Shown: piece by piece, positions 11,531 to 21,256 of the stretch | Position numbering within the stretch: the first letter of the stretch is position 1 | Layout: every line of letters starts with the position of its first letter | Assembly (NCBI GenBank): GCA_031002005.1 | Contig: JARYHS010008074.1 | Span: 5,340,924 to 5,404,923, forward strand | Direction: 5' to 3' | Length of the DNA stretch: 64,000 nt | DNA from: Vandiemenella viatica | Taxonomy: Eukaryota > Arthropoda > Insecta > Orthoptera > Morabidae | Notes under the pieces: model-generated | What the model saw: the letters and a program-made list of their open reading frames with translations, nothing else | What the model was told of the DNA's origin: nothing | The model's database searches: none | Made by a program: the position numbers and the translations under genes

Positions 11531-11566
11531 TTAGTGAATCGCGGAGTAATAGTAATAGTAATAGAT

Positions 11567-12335
11567 ATTTTACAAGGACAAATCTTATTTCCAGAATTCC
11601 TGTAGGGCATTATGATACTTATACCCAACACCGGGAAGAGCCGTAACATAGAGAACTACAGACCGATAACACTGCTTAACTCGGACTACAAAATTCTCAG
11701 CCGGATAATAACATACAGACTCCGAGACACAATGTCGAAGACGATCGGCAATCACAAGACATGCATCGGAAACGGAAGATCCATAGTACAAACAGTAGCG
11801 CTGTCAACACTGGCAAAAAACTAAAACGGCCATCTTATCACTAGACTTCCAAAAGGCCTTCGACCGAGTAAACAATAACTACCTGGCCAAAGTAATGATG
11901 AAAATGGGTTACTCCGCCAAAATTGTAAAGGTGACACAATCCTTTTAATAACAGGTACAACCTCGAAAATCTCATTCAACGGACAGATAAGCCAAACCAT
12001 AAAAATAGGCAAGTCGGTGAGGCAAGGCTGCCCCCTATTCATGCACCTCTTCGCAATAGCAATCGAACCTTTTCTGACAGAATTGAACATCAGAATAACA
12101 GGTGTCACTATCCGAGCTCAAAAATAGCAGTACGCTCATGCGCGGATGATATAAATCTCATCATCACCGGGACAAGAGCCATCGAAGATATCAAAGCGCC
12201 AACGACAACATACTGTAAGGCATCAAGAGCAAAGCTAAACATAAAAAAAAAAAAACTCATGCTCTTGGGTGCTGATTGTGGAATAGAGAAAACACAGACC
12301 TTAAAGATTCTAGGCATACACTTTACCAAACAACT
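11567..12335 (+). pseudogene. Tx1-like ORF2, reverse transcriptase core
   Basis: This continues the Tx1-like RT after the CR1 insertion. Blocks are PEFL*GIMILIPNTGKS, NYRPITLLNSDYKILSR, SLDFQKAFDRVNNNYL (first catalytic Asp) and VRQGCPLFMHLFAIAIEP (shifted frame). The active site reads CADD (12139-12150, codons TGC GCG GAT GAT), where the related copy at 23.9 kb reads YADD. At least three stops or frame changes are present. The piece ends at 12335, exactly where the LTR retrotransposon begins. Confidence 0.75.
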
Positions 12336-12794
12336 TGTAACAGCCCTAATACCTGAATTTTGAATAGCATTGTACTGTAGGAAATATTTGTAGTGAGCTA
12401 AAGTTTGCTTGTAAGTGATTTGATATGTTTATTTTGTAAATTCTTGTAAATCAGTGTATATAGACTTTATTTTATGTAAGAAAAGTATTTAAAGTCCATT
12501 TAATATGTTTAAGAACCGAATGGTGCAAGAGATTTTCTTAAAAGTTTGTAATTCCATGTATAAATGTAAGTTACGATGTCTACAGGACAATTTTCCACCA
12601 TTTGAAAGGATTTCTGTAAATAATTTTGTATTTAAGTATCTCTAATTACCATTTCTAATCATTTTGTAATGTTATTAATTAATTTTGTATCAATTCCGAT
12701 TGTTTTTAATATGTTTGATTGTTTGAGTGATTGTTAATGATCGAGAAATATCGGGCGGATGCCTTTGAAGAATTCTCGTAAATTCGATAGACTC

Positions 12795-12802
12795 TATATA
12801 AA
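12795..12802 (+). promoter_or_regulatory. LTR TATA box
   Basis: TATATAAA lies inside the 5' LTR, about 150 bp before the AATAAA signal, where the U3 promoter of an LTR element is expected. The copy in the 3' LTR is identical. Confidence 0.6.
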
Positions 12803-12946
12803 CAGATTGCCTGGATAGAGACTTTCATTAAGTTTTTCATTCAGTATTAGTATTCATTCCGTTATTCAATTATTCAGTCAGTTTTCAGAAGTGCATCTAT
12901 GGATTGTACCTGTGATTGTGAATGTCGCTGACTTGTTTTGATTGAA

Positions 12947-12952
12947 AATAAA
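12947..12952 (+). promoter_or_regulatory. LTR polyadenylation signal
   Basis: AATAAA about 80 bp before the LTR end and downstream of the TATA box. The same signal in the 3' LTR would end the element's transcript. Confidence 0.55.
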
Positions 12953-13030
12953 ACGAGCATCTCAACATAACATTTGTTTGGTGGACTTTTAATTAATTCA
13001 TCAGAATTAAACCACCGAAGAACCTTAACA

Positions 13031-13048
13031 TGGTGACCGTGACGAGAA
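13031..13048 (+). promoter_or_regulatory. Primer-binding site candidate
   Basis: TGGTGACCGTGACGAGAA starts immediately after the LTR end. PBS sequences of LTR elements begin with TGG, complementary to the CCA end of a tRNA. I did not identify the tRNA. Confidence 0.6.
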
Positions 13049-13523
13049 GTTCTTAAACATCTGTGGGATGTTTATCTTCTAAAAAGAATCTGCAGAAAAT
13101 TGCGACGAATTATCGGCGATAAGCGAACATAACCTGCGAGAAAATTTCGACCGGCTACACACGTAGAGGTTGTACAGACGACACGGATTTGACGGCAAGC
13201 TGACCTTCTTCGGCCTAAGGCTGAGATTTTCCATTGGGAATCGGCTGTAATCTTCCGACGACGAGTGGATTTTCTTTGGCCTCAAAATCGTCTTCCTACA
13301 GTGAATTGTGAAAAGTGTGGTTAAGTGTTTGAAGTCAGTATGGTGTTTAATGGTTAAATAAGTGCTTCTAAGTGAAATTTAATGTGATACAAAATTGAGG
13401 AAGAATGTAAGTATGGCATTGAATATTCAAGTGATTTCGTTTGTATGTTATAGTATGACAGATTGGAAAGATTTTAATTTCCTTAATTTTGTTTTTTATG
13501 TTGATTTTGTTAGTTACTGAAAA

Positions 13524-15144
13524 ATGGCTGATAGTCAGAATCTACAAGCATTTTTAGAATCTTTTGTAGCCAAATTTGACGCTAAATTTTCTGAATTTAG
13601 GAATGAGTTAAAAAGTGATAATGATAGCAAATTTTCTGAAATTAATTCTCAGTTTGCAGAATGGTAGATTCGATATCAAATTTTCTGAATTTAAAAATGA
13701 GTTAAATCTTGACAACAAATTTTCAGAATTTAAAACTGAGTTAAATCTTGACAGCAAATTTTCTGAAATTAATTCTCAGTTTGCAGAAATCAATGGTAAA
13801 TTCGATAACAAATTTTCTGAATTTAAAAATGAGTTAAATCTTGACAACAAATTTTCAGAATTTAAAACTGAGTTAAATCTTGACAACAAATTTTCTGAAA
13901 TTAAGTCTCAGTTTTCCGAAATTGATAGTAAGTTTGACAGTAAGTTTTCTGAGTTTAAAAATGAATTTGATTTTGAGAGCAAATTCTCTGAATTGACTAA
14001 ATGTTTTGATGTTAAAATCACAGAGCAATTTCACGGTTTTAGCTCTCAATTCAAGGAAGATATTAACAATTTAGATTCTAAATTGGGGAAGGTAGTAACA
14101 GAATGTCAGGAGAAATTTGAGAAAGTTACAAAATTTTGTGAACAGAATAAGGCTGAATGTGAAAATTTGATTTATAAAGAGGTGAAGGAAGTCAGTGAAA
14201 ATTGTGATAAGATGAGGGAGGAATATGTCACTTTATTCCAAGCCAATGATAGTAAAGCTGCTCAAAGGGTCAATGAGTGGAGACAGGAAGTGGTTGGTAT
14301 AGGGAAAAATGTTAATGCATTGGCAAATCATCAGGAACAACTTACCCAGGGATTGGAGACAACCCAATCTAACGTTAATCAGTTAGAGAAAAGAGTTACT
14401 GGGTTGCAGATTCAGTTAAGTCAGGTTCCCTTAACAGGTAATCCAAATTTCAGTGTCGATGTAAAAGAAGAATTTGAATTCTATGATGATAATGGGAGGC
14501 TTTACCCTATTGAATTTATAGATAATTTTGAAAGATCAGACTATTTTAATTTGTTATCCGATAGTAAGAAAATTGCACTTGTGGGTAAACATCTAAAGTC
14601 TTATGCTAGGGCATGGGGTGATAGTCAAGCTAGGGAAGTGACTGACTACAAGCTGTTTAAAGAAAACTTTTTGAAACATTTTTGGTCGACAAGCAGGCAG
14701 ATTCAAGAAAAGAGAGATTTGATGACTGGAAGGCCCTATAAACCTGGTCGGGAAACTCAACATGATTTTTTTCATAAATGTTGGATCCGTTGTAAGTACT
14801 TAGACCATCCTTATGGAGAGGAGGAATTCATTGATTTGATAGGAGCTAGGCTACCCCAGCAAACAAGAAATTTAATTGCCACTTTGGATGTAGTAAATGT
14901 GGATAGAGTTTCTGAATTGTTGAGACGCTTGGATGCCCAGGAGTCATTCAATGAACAACATTACCACCATCAACACCATAGGAGGGGCAGCAGGAGTCCC
15001 CCTAGAAGGGGTAATGGGTCAAGGAATGGTAGAGCTAGGGGACGGGATCGTGATAATTACGCAAGGAGGAATGATAATGGGGGAGTGAGAGAACAGAACC
15101 CTCAATCTGAAAGGGAAAGGCAGCATGGGGGGCAGACAAACTAA
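13524..15144 (+). pseudogene. Ty3-like gag with long coiled-coil repeat, one frameshift
   Basis: The start Met (MADSQNLQAFLES) is at 13524. A small deletion near 13660 (GCAGAATGGTAG where the repeat unit elsewhere has GCAGAAATCAATGGTA) shifts the frame, and the rest reads from 13615 to 15144 without a stop. The N-terminal part is a coiled-coil array of KFSEFKNELNLDN-type units, with a 132-bp (44-residue) super-period at 13678, 13810 and 13942. A retrotransposon capsid domain follows (EFEFYDDNGRLYPIEFIDNF, ALVGKHLKSYARAW, FLKHFW, FIDLIGARLP). The C-terminus is His-, Arg- and Gly-rich (RRGSRSPPRRGNG) rather than a CCHC knuckle, and would bind RNA. One frameshift separates it from an intact gene. 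Confidence 0.8.
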
Positions 15145-15155
15145 AGACCACCCCT

Positions 15156-16310
15156 GTGATGGGCCCCGCAGTGGTGGACAAGAATGTGGGTCCAGGTACC
15201 AACTGCTATAGCGTTAATACCATTTTTATGAATAATCCCCGAGAAGATTTGTTGGAAGAGGTGGGGGTAGCAGCAAGTGAATTTCAGGATAAGGTTATGA
15301 TAGATGTAATTAATGATGTTGATGATGTAAAGGTTGATAATAAGATAAAGCGGGAAGGGGACCACCATAGTACCTTATCACTAGAATCAGTGTGCGAAAG
15401 TAATAATTTTCATGTAGAAGATTTTCGAAATGGTCACAGCTTAATTACAAAAAGGGGCGCAGGATTTATAGTGCATACTACAGTGTGGCTATCGGAAACT
15501 TGTAAGATCCAGAATGGCATAGTTGGGACCATGTGGGCTTGTATAGGTGGTAATGAAGTTTGTAGAAGTGCTGAAATCGAGGAGTTTCTCAGATATCTTG
15601 AAGATGAAGGTGATACAGTGGTGTGGATAGGAGACCCAGATGAGGAGGAGAATTGTAAGTCAAAGTATTTGTCTTCTGAAGAGAGTGAGGTTGAAAAGCC
15701 TTATGTACCAATCCCTAAGTTGGAAAAATGTCCTAATTTTGATCTAGCTGATACGTTATTTAGCTCTTTATTTGGTGTAGATGATGACATTGAAGAAATG
15801 GGTGGGAGTAAGGATTTATCTGAACCAGTTTCTGATTTGGAAAAATGTACAGAATGTGACTTAGATGACAATATGTTTTGTACCCTCTTTGATGAGCAAG
15901 CCAATAGTGAAGTAGTAGTTGCTGAGAAAAATAATTATTTTGTGGAGGAAGTCAGTAAGCCAGATGTTAAAACAGTTTTAGGTACTGATTCAGATAAGTT
16001 GCTAAGTTTAAGTAGTAATCAGATGATGAAGAGTGGGGTTGGGAGTAATGATGGACAAAAATGCAGTAGTGAAAATAATAAATTTGTATTACCAGTTGAG
16101 TCAGCAACATTGCTTTTAAGTGACTATCAATTTACTAAAACAGAACCATTTTATGTGTCAGCTGTTGTGTGGTTGTACCAAAGTCTGTTGTCTGAGATGA
16201 TTGGAAGTTTGTGTTTTTGTCTGTATATAATGAAGCTTTGTGTAAATAGAAATGTAATATTAGATGTGTATACAAAAGTTGAAGAAAACTGGAAGGTTAG
16301 GAAAAAGTAA
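15156..16310 (+). CDS. Acidic ORF of unknown function in the LTR element
   Basis: This 384-residue ORF is uninterrupted and starts 12 bp after the gag stop in a different frame, where pro-pol would normally be. I do not recognise it. It is rich in Asp, Glu and Ser, with paired segments of the form LEKCPNFDLADTLFSSLF and LEKCTECDLDDNMFCTLF (a short internal duplication near residues 190-250). Near the C-terminus there is a hydrophobic stretch (AVVWLYQSLLSEMIGSLCFC, about residues 337-356) that could be a membrane segment, followed by a basic tail. No DTG/DSG protease, YxDD or integrase motif is present. An intact frame in a recent element suggests it was recently under selection, or that the insertion is too young to have decayed. 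Confidence 0.6.
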   Translation: MMGPAVVDKNVGPGTNCYSVNTIFMNNPREDLLEEVGVAASEFQDKVMIDVINDVDDVKVDNKIKREGDHHSTLSLESVCESNNFHVEDFRNGHSLITKRGAGFIVHTTVWLSETCKIQNGIVGTMWACIGGNEVCRSAEIEEFLRYLEDEGDTVVWIGDPDEEENCKSKYLSSEESEVEKPYVPIPKLEKCPNFDLADTLFSSLFGVDDDIEEMGGSKDLSEPVSDLEKCTECDLDDNMFCTLFDEQANSEVVVAEKNNYFVEEVSKPDVKTVLGTDSDKLLSLSSNQMMKSGVGSNDGQKCSSENNKFVLPVESATLLLSDYQFTKTEPFYVSAVVWLYQSLLSEMIGSLCFCLYIMKLCVNRNVILDVYTKVEENWKVRKK

Positions 16311-16732
16311 CTTACATGGTTTTGGGTTTCCAGGGAAATCCTGGAACCCACTTATGAGAATTAATTGAAATGCATGGTTTGGGGAGGGGTCCCTACATGT
16401 AAATATCTAATTTTGTAAATAAGTTTGTGAATGGATGCATGTAAATAGTTTGTGTGAGTACTTAAGTTCAGATGCAGATGTAAGCATTTCACTGTATAGA
16501 ACAATTTGTGACTTTTGTGTAGAGACTTTTGGTATTTTCATGATGTTGTGACTTTCTACATTGTGATGAAAATTATCAGCTGTAAAATGTAAATAGACTG
16601 TTGTCATAAACAAGCAGACATCAAGTGTGTAATTTGGAGTGAAAATAATTGTAACTTAAGGTGATGGCATTGAACGTTTGTTGTTCAAAACAGTAAATGA
16701 AACAAATAATTGGATCTGAGAAAAGACAATTA

Positions 16733-16772
<40 letters not shown>

Positions 16773-16957
16773 TGTCATGGACTATGTGCAGATGTTGTAT
16801 GTAATGAAGAATTGTATTTGTTCATTGTAAAAGTCATTATGGTTGATTGATTGTAATCTGTTCGTGTCTGCATTATGTGTACATTCAACCTGCTTAGATT
16901 CATGACGGATTCAATCAATTTTAACTGTGTAAAATTAAGTGAATCCTGGGGAGGGGT
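16311..16957 (+). other. Non-coding 3' part of LTR element with A run and polypurine tract
   Basis: No ORF with homology. A 32-base A run lies at 16737-16768. The last bases before the 3' LTR, CTGGGGAGGGGT (16946-16957), form the expected polypurine tract that primes plus-strand synthesis. Confidence 0.65.
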
Positions 16958-17499
16958 TGTAACAGCCCTAATACCTGAATTTTGAATAGCATTGTACTGT
17001 AGGAAATATTTGTAGTGAGCTAAAGTTTGCTTGTAAGTGATTTGATATGTTTATTTTGTAAATTCTTGTAAATCAGTGTATATAGACTTTATTTTATGTA
17101 AGAAAAGTATTTAAAGTCCATTTAATATGTTTAAGAACCGAATGGTGCAAGAGATTTTCTTAAAAGTTTGTAATTCCATGTATAAATGTAAGTTACGATT
17201 TCTACAGGACAATTTTCCACCATTTGAAAGGATTTCTGTAAATAATTTTGTATTTAAGTATCTCTAATTACCATTTCTAATCATTTTGTAATGTTGTAGG
17301 ATCGTAATTTTTCACGGCGTTGAATATTAATATATTTCTCTCGGGCTTCAGGCCGTGTTAATATATCATATTTGCGGGACGTTTCGAAGGCGTCCATCTC
17401 TGCCTCCATTCTCAACCAAATGTCAGTGTATAACTGTTTGTTTATTCAGCCGCTGCTACGGAAACGGTGGAAAACAAAAAACAACACAACGCGATTACG

Positions 17500-18603
17500 T
17501 CATCCGCTCTTCTGCTCGTTACATGCGCGAAACTGTTTCAGCATTTTAATCGCCGGGTTCCAGGCCGCACTGAGTTGATAACCAGTGTCCCTGTTCACTA
17601 ATAAATCAGTTAATCTTATTTCTACAGCCTCTGTAATAACGCTGGCCCAAAAATCTTTGACCCGGGCTAAAATGGTTGTTTTTTCAAATTCAAAAGTGTG
17701 ACCTTCTTGCACACTATGTTCGGCCACCGCAGATTTTTCTTCTTGGCCAAGACGAACATTTCTGGCATGCTCTACACATCGCTGCACAATGCATCGCTGC
17801 GTCTGTCCAATGTAGCCGCGGCCACATTCACATGGTATATAATATACACCAGGGGTTCGTAAACCTAGGTCATCTTTAACACTGCCGACCAAGTTACTAA
17901 TTTTAGTGGGTGGTCTATAAATTGTCTTGACTCCGTGTTGTGATAGCAGTCTACCTATTTTGAAACTTAGGGCACCCACAAACGGCAGAAACGCAAGGCC
18001 CTTGGTATCACTCTGATCTCTCCGTCGATTTTCCTTCTGTTTAAACGCACGAGTAATCTGTCCCTGATTATAACCATTATTTAAAAACGTTTTCCGGAGA
18101 TAGTCCAATTCACCAGCCAGGCTATGTTTGTCACAAATCCTTTGTGCTCTGTGTACCAAGGTAGTTAATACAGAGTTTCGTTGTGCCGGATGATGACAGC
18201 TGTTGGCATTTAAATATAAGTCGGTATGGGTAGGCTTCCGATACACAGTGTGTCCCAGCGAACCATCAGCACGTTTAATAACAAGCACATCAAGAAACGG
18301 CAGGCAACCGTCCTCCTCCAATTCCATTGTGAACTGAATATTTTCATGGATTGAATTGAGATGCGCAAGGAATTGGTCAAGACTGTTTCTGCCATGGGGC
18401 CAAATCACAAAGGTGTCATCGACATACCTATAAAAACACTTCGGCTGGAGTGGTGCGTGGTTTAGTGCCTCTTCTTCAAAAAATTCCATGAAGAAATCAG
18501 CAATGACAGGAGACAACGGCGAACCCATTGCTACACCGTCCACTTGTTCGTAATATTCTCCTTCAAACTTAAAATAAGAGTTTGTGGAAATCTTAGACAA
18601 CAT
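17500..18603 (-). CDS. PLE reverse transcriptase / GIY-YIG endonuclease, 5'-truncated, minus arm
   Basis: This 367-residue ORF covers the C-terminal half of a PLE polyprotein: RT from about VDGVAMGSPLSP through YRYVDDTFVIWP (catalytic YVDD) and FLDVLV, then a linker, then a GIY-YIG endonuclease (GVYYIPCECGRGYIGQTQR) with the downstream catalytic region (EHSVQEGHTFEFEKTTIL, and VEIRLTDLLVNR). The N-terminal RT part with the first catalytic Asp is missing, so the protein cannot be complete. The listed start is simply the first Met after the truncation. The frame is intact to the stop. Confidence 0.85.
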   Translation of the reverse strand: MLSKISTNSYFKFEGEYYEQVDGVAMGSPLSPVIADFFMEFFEEEALNHAPLQPKCFYRYVDDTFVIWPHGRNSLDQFLAHLNSIHENIQFTMELEEDGCLPFLDVLVIKRADGSLGHTVYRKPTHTDLYLNANSCHHPAQRNSVLTTLVHRAQRICDKHSLAGELDYLRKTFLNNGYNQGQITRAFKQKENRRRDQSDTKGLAFLPFVGALSFKIGRLLSQHGVKTIYRPPTKISNLVGSVKDDLGLRTPGVYYIPCECGRGYIGQTQRCIVQRCVEHARNVRLGQEEKSAVAEHSVQEGHTFEFEKTTILARVKDFWASVITEAVEIRLTDLLVNRDTGYQLSAAWNPAIKMLKQFRACNEQKSG

Positions 18604-18604
18604 G

Positions 18605-19826
18605 AAGTTAGATCCAGGTGATTTAATGGTGAGCTTCGATGTGGTCTCTCTTTTTACTCGTGTTCCCTTGGTCGACTCCTTAGACCTGTTAAGGAGGTAT
18701 TTTGATCAAAAAATGATTGATATTTTCCACCATGTGTTGACAACCACTTATTTTAAGTTTGAAGGAGAATATTACGAACAAGTGGACGGTGTAGCAATGG
18801 GTTCGCCGTTGTCTCCTGTCATTGCTGATTTCTTCATGGAATTTTTTGAAGAAGAGGCACTAAACCACGCACCACTCCAGCCGAAGTGTTTTTATAGGTA
18901 TGTCGATGACACCTTTGTGATTTGGCCCCATGGCAGAAACAGTCTTGACCAATTCCTTGCGCATCTCAATTCAATCCATGAAAATATTCAGTTCACAATG
19001 GAATTGGAGGAGGACGGTTGCCTGCCGTTTCTTGATGTGCTTGTTATTAAACGTGCTGATGGTTCGCTGGGACACACTGTGTATCGGAAGCCTACCCATA
19101 CCGACTTATATTTAAATGCCAACAGCTGTCATCATCCGGCACAACGAAACTCTGTATTAACTACCTTGGTACACAGAGCACAAAGGATTTGTGACAAACA
19201 TAGCCTGGCTGGTGAATTGGACTATCTCCGGAAAACGTTTTTAAATAATGGTTATAATCAGGGACAGATTACTCGTGCGTTTAAACAGAAGGAAAATCGA
19301 CGGAGAGATCAGAGTGATACCAAGGGCCTTGCGTTTCTGCCGTTTGTGGGTGCCCTAAGTTTCAAAATAGGTAGACTGCTATCACAACACGGAGTCAAGA
19401 CAATTTATAGACCACCCATTAAAATTAGTAACTTGGTCGGCAGTGTTAAAGATGACCTAGGTTTACGAACCCCTGGTGTATATTATATACCATGTGAATG
19501 TGGCCGCGGCTACATTGGACAGACGCAGCGATGCATTGTGCAGCGATGTGTAGAGCATGCCAGAAATGTTCGTCTTGGCCAAGAAGAAAAATCTGCGGTG
19601 GCCGAACATAGTGTGCAAGAAGGTCACACTTTTGAATTTGAAAAAAACAACCATTTTAGCCCGGGTCAAAGATTTTTGGGCCAGCGTTATTACAGAGGCT
19701 GTAGAAATAAGATTAACTGATTTATTAGTGAACAGGGACACTGGTTATCAACTCAGTGCGGCCTGGAACCCGGCGATTAAAATGCTGAAACAGTTTCGCG
19801 CATGTAACGAGCAGAAGAGCGGATGA
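18605..19826 (+). pseudogene. PLE reverse transcriptase / GIY-YIG endonuclease, plus arm, one frameshift
   Basis: The plus arm extends further toward the 5' end than the minus arm and includes the first RT motif (LMVSFDVVSLFTRVP). Counting from the upstream Met at 18584, the YVDD catalytic motif is at residues 106-109 and the GIY-YIG block at 298-312. An extra A in the run at 19639-19645 (seven A here, six in the minus arm) shifts the frame after FEFEK, and the last part reads to 19826 in the next frame (TTILARVKDFWASVITEAVE). A full PLE protein is usually more than 700 residues, so this copy is 5'-truncated as well. Confidence 0.85.
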
Positions 19827-20368
19827 CGTAATCGCGTTGTGTTGGTTTTTGTTTTCCACCGTTTCCGTAGCAGCGGCTGAATAAACAAACAGTTATACAC
19901 TGACATTTGGTTGAGAATGGAGGCAGAGATGGACGCCTTCGAAACGTCCCGCAAATATGATATATTAACACGGCTGGAAGCCCGAGAGAAATATATTAAT
20001 TTTGTAATGTTATTAATTAATTTTGTATCAATTCCGATTGTTTTTAATATGTTTGATTGTTTGAGTGATTGTTAATGATCGAGAAATATCGGGCGGATGC
20101 CTTTGAAGAATTCTCGTAAATTCGATAGACTCTATATAAACAGATTGCCTGGACAGAGACTTTCATTAAGTTTTTCATTCAGTATTAGTATTCATTCCGT
20201 TATTCAATTATTCAGTCAGTTTTCAGAAGTGCATCTATGGATTGTACCTGTGATTGTGAATGTCGCTGACTTGTTTTGATTGAAAATAAAACGAGCATCT
20301 CAACATAACATTTGTTTGGTGGACTTTTAATTAATTCATCAGAATTAAACCACCGAAGAACCTTAACA

Positions 20369-21256
20369 AACTGCCAAGAAAAAATAGCATTCAATTGACG
20401 AAATCAACTCAATGCCCTAAGACAAAAATTGCGACCACACTGGTATAGAAACCCAGACGCGATTCAAAAGATACAGTACGTAAATTGTGCAGCTTTATCT
20501 AAAGTATGGTACACAGCTCACATCCTCCCCATCCCACAGGAGGATGGATTCCGCGATGGGAATATTCAAGATAAAATAGAACACAGTGAAGGCACCCGTT
20601 GAGAAGGGAGGACTAAAACTGATTGACGTGTTCACTCATGGAAAATATGGAAAAGCAACACACAAAATGGCCGCGACAGAACCTAGCAGCGTAGAGGCGC
20701 CCATCTTAACTCAGGACTAATTCATATCCGCCAGTTCTACAATAATTACAGCTACATACATAAAGAGATTAAAAACAACAACCCGTCAGCCAAAACACTT
20801 TACGACCTCACGGCAGCTAATAAGTACTTCAACAACACAGAAAACCTGCATTAAACCACCGACTGGAAAACGCTATGGGAAAACATACATAATTCATCGT
20901 TGCGCTCTAATGTTAGGTCAACATGGTACAGTGGTAAACAGAGCAAAAGCCACAAATGCCAAGCTCCACAAAATCCACCTCTGTGCGTCACCGCTGTGTG
21001 CAAGCTGCTGTCTCCAAGACACCAGTGAACATCGCTACCGGGACTGGACGAAGGAGAAGCACACACACACCTGAACACAACGCTATACCACCGCAAACCA
21101 AGGAAGGGCGAACATAGAGGACTATTAGCATTATCTAACGGTGGAACACCGCAAATTAAAGAAACAAAACAGATACAAAGATGACTTCGCCAGATTCTTG
21201 CACGCAGTGATGCCCTACTGAAAAAAAGGAAAAAAAATAAAATAAAATAAAAAAAG
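20369..21256 (+). pseudogene. Tx1-like ORF2, C-terminal domain and 3' tail
   Basis: This continues the Tx1-like ORF2 after the LTR element. AALSKVWYTAHILPIP matches IALSKVWYVAQTIPLS of copy 2. A GLKLIDV block and a late Cys/His region (CASPLCASCCLQDTSEHRY, about 20978-21034) are the C-terminal zinc-binding part typical of L1/Tx1 elements. The reading is broken by frameshifts. An A-rich tail of AAAATAAAATAAAATAAAAA type (about 21222-21256) ends the element. Confidence 0.75.

Larger units (their letters stand above)
5858..11566 (+). mobile_element. CR1-like non-LTR retrotransposon, copy 1, inserted in Tx1 copy 1
   Basis: The element is 5'-truncated and lies on the plus strand inside the Tx1-like ORF2. 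The left junction is a 15-base A run (5858-5872). The right end shows an AGTAAT microsatellite (about 11544-11563) that probably represents the element's 3' tail. A short target duplication GAT(A)TT is possible at 5854-5857 and 11564-11569. Its ORF2 is cut by a hAT transposon at 7210-10806 and resumes exactly afterwards. Between the ORF2 stop (11347) and the tail there is a SINE-related stretch. RT wording such as NYRPISLTSIFCRILEH and PQGSVIGPLLFLIYINDL is of the CR1/jockey group. Confidence 0.75.
12336..13030 (+). repeat. 5' LTR (695 bp)
   Basis: It starts TGTAACAGCCCTAATACCTG and ends CGAAGAACCTTAACA. The matching sequence starts again at 16958 and, after removal of the PLE, ends at 20368. 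A TATA box and a polyadenylation signal are positioned as expected for U3 and R. Confidence 0.92.
17296..19999. mobile_element. Penelope-like element, head-to-head inverted duplication
   Basis: Two copies of the same PLE 3' half face outward from a central spacer (about 18590-18745): one on the minus strand (17296 to about 18600) and one on the plus strand (about 18604-19999). The arms are nearly identical over roughly 1.27 kb. The target duplication TTTTGTAATGTT is 12 bp (17284-17295 and 20000-20011). Partial inverted copies are typical of PLE insertions. Both arms end with the tail that also forms the small foldback at 21995-22190. Confidence 0.88.
12336..20368 (+). mobile_element. LTR retrotransposon with gag but no pol (TR-GAG-like)
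   Basis: Two LTRs beginning TGTAACAGCCC and ending CCTTAACA bracket the element, and the 4-bp target duplication AACT flanks it (12332-12335 and 20369-20372). Internally there is a primer-binding candidate, a gag gene, a second ORF of unknown function and a purine-rich tract, but no protease, RT, RNase H or integrase. The two LTRs differ at only about two positions by eye outside the PLE insertion, so the insertion is recent. A PLE interrupts the 3' LTR. The gag capsid resembles Ty3-type gag. Confidence 0.9.
16958..20368 (+). repeat. 3' LTR, interrupted by a Penelope-like element
   Basis: 16958-17295 matches the first part of the 5' LTR, and 20000-20368 matches the rest, with 12 bases (TTTTGTAATGTT) duplicated at the junction. 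Differences from the 5' LTR that I can see are ACGATGTCT/ACGATTTCT and CTGGATAG/CTGGACAG. Confidence 0.9.
3168..21256 (+). mobile_element. Tx1-like non-LTR retrotransposon, copy 1 (split by nested insertions)
   Basis: The element is present as three collinear pieces: 3168-5857 (ORF1, endonuclease, start of RT), about 11567-12335 (RT core) and 20369-21256 (C-terminal domain, zinc-binding motif, A-rich tail at 21222-21256). The frame picks up across each gap: WFD before the first gap continues as ILQGQILFPEFL after it. The class assignment (L1/Tx1 group) rests on one CCHC knuckle in ORF1, an apurinic-type endonuclease, and RT blocks such as NYRPITLLNSDYKILSR. It carries several stops and frameshifts and is dead. 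Insertions are described separately. Confidence 0.8.

Noticed and set aside
16737..16768. Processed pseudogene tail (A32 run)
   Set aside because: It lies inside the internal region of the LTR element with no retroposed gene upstream and no target duplication.
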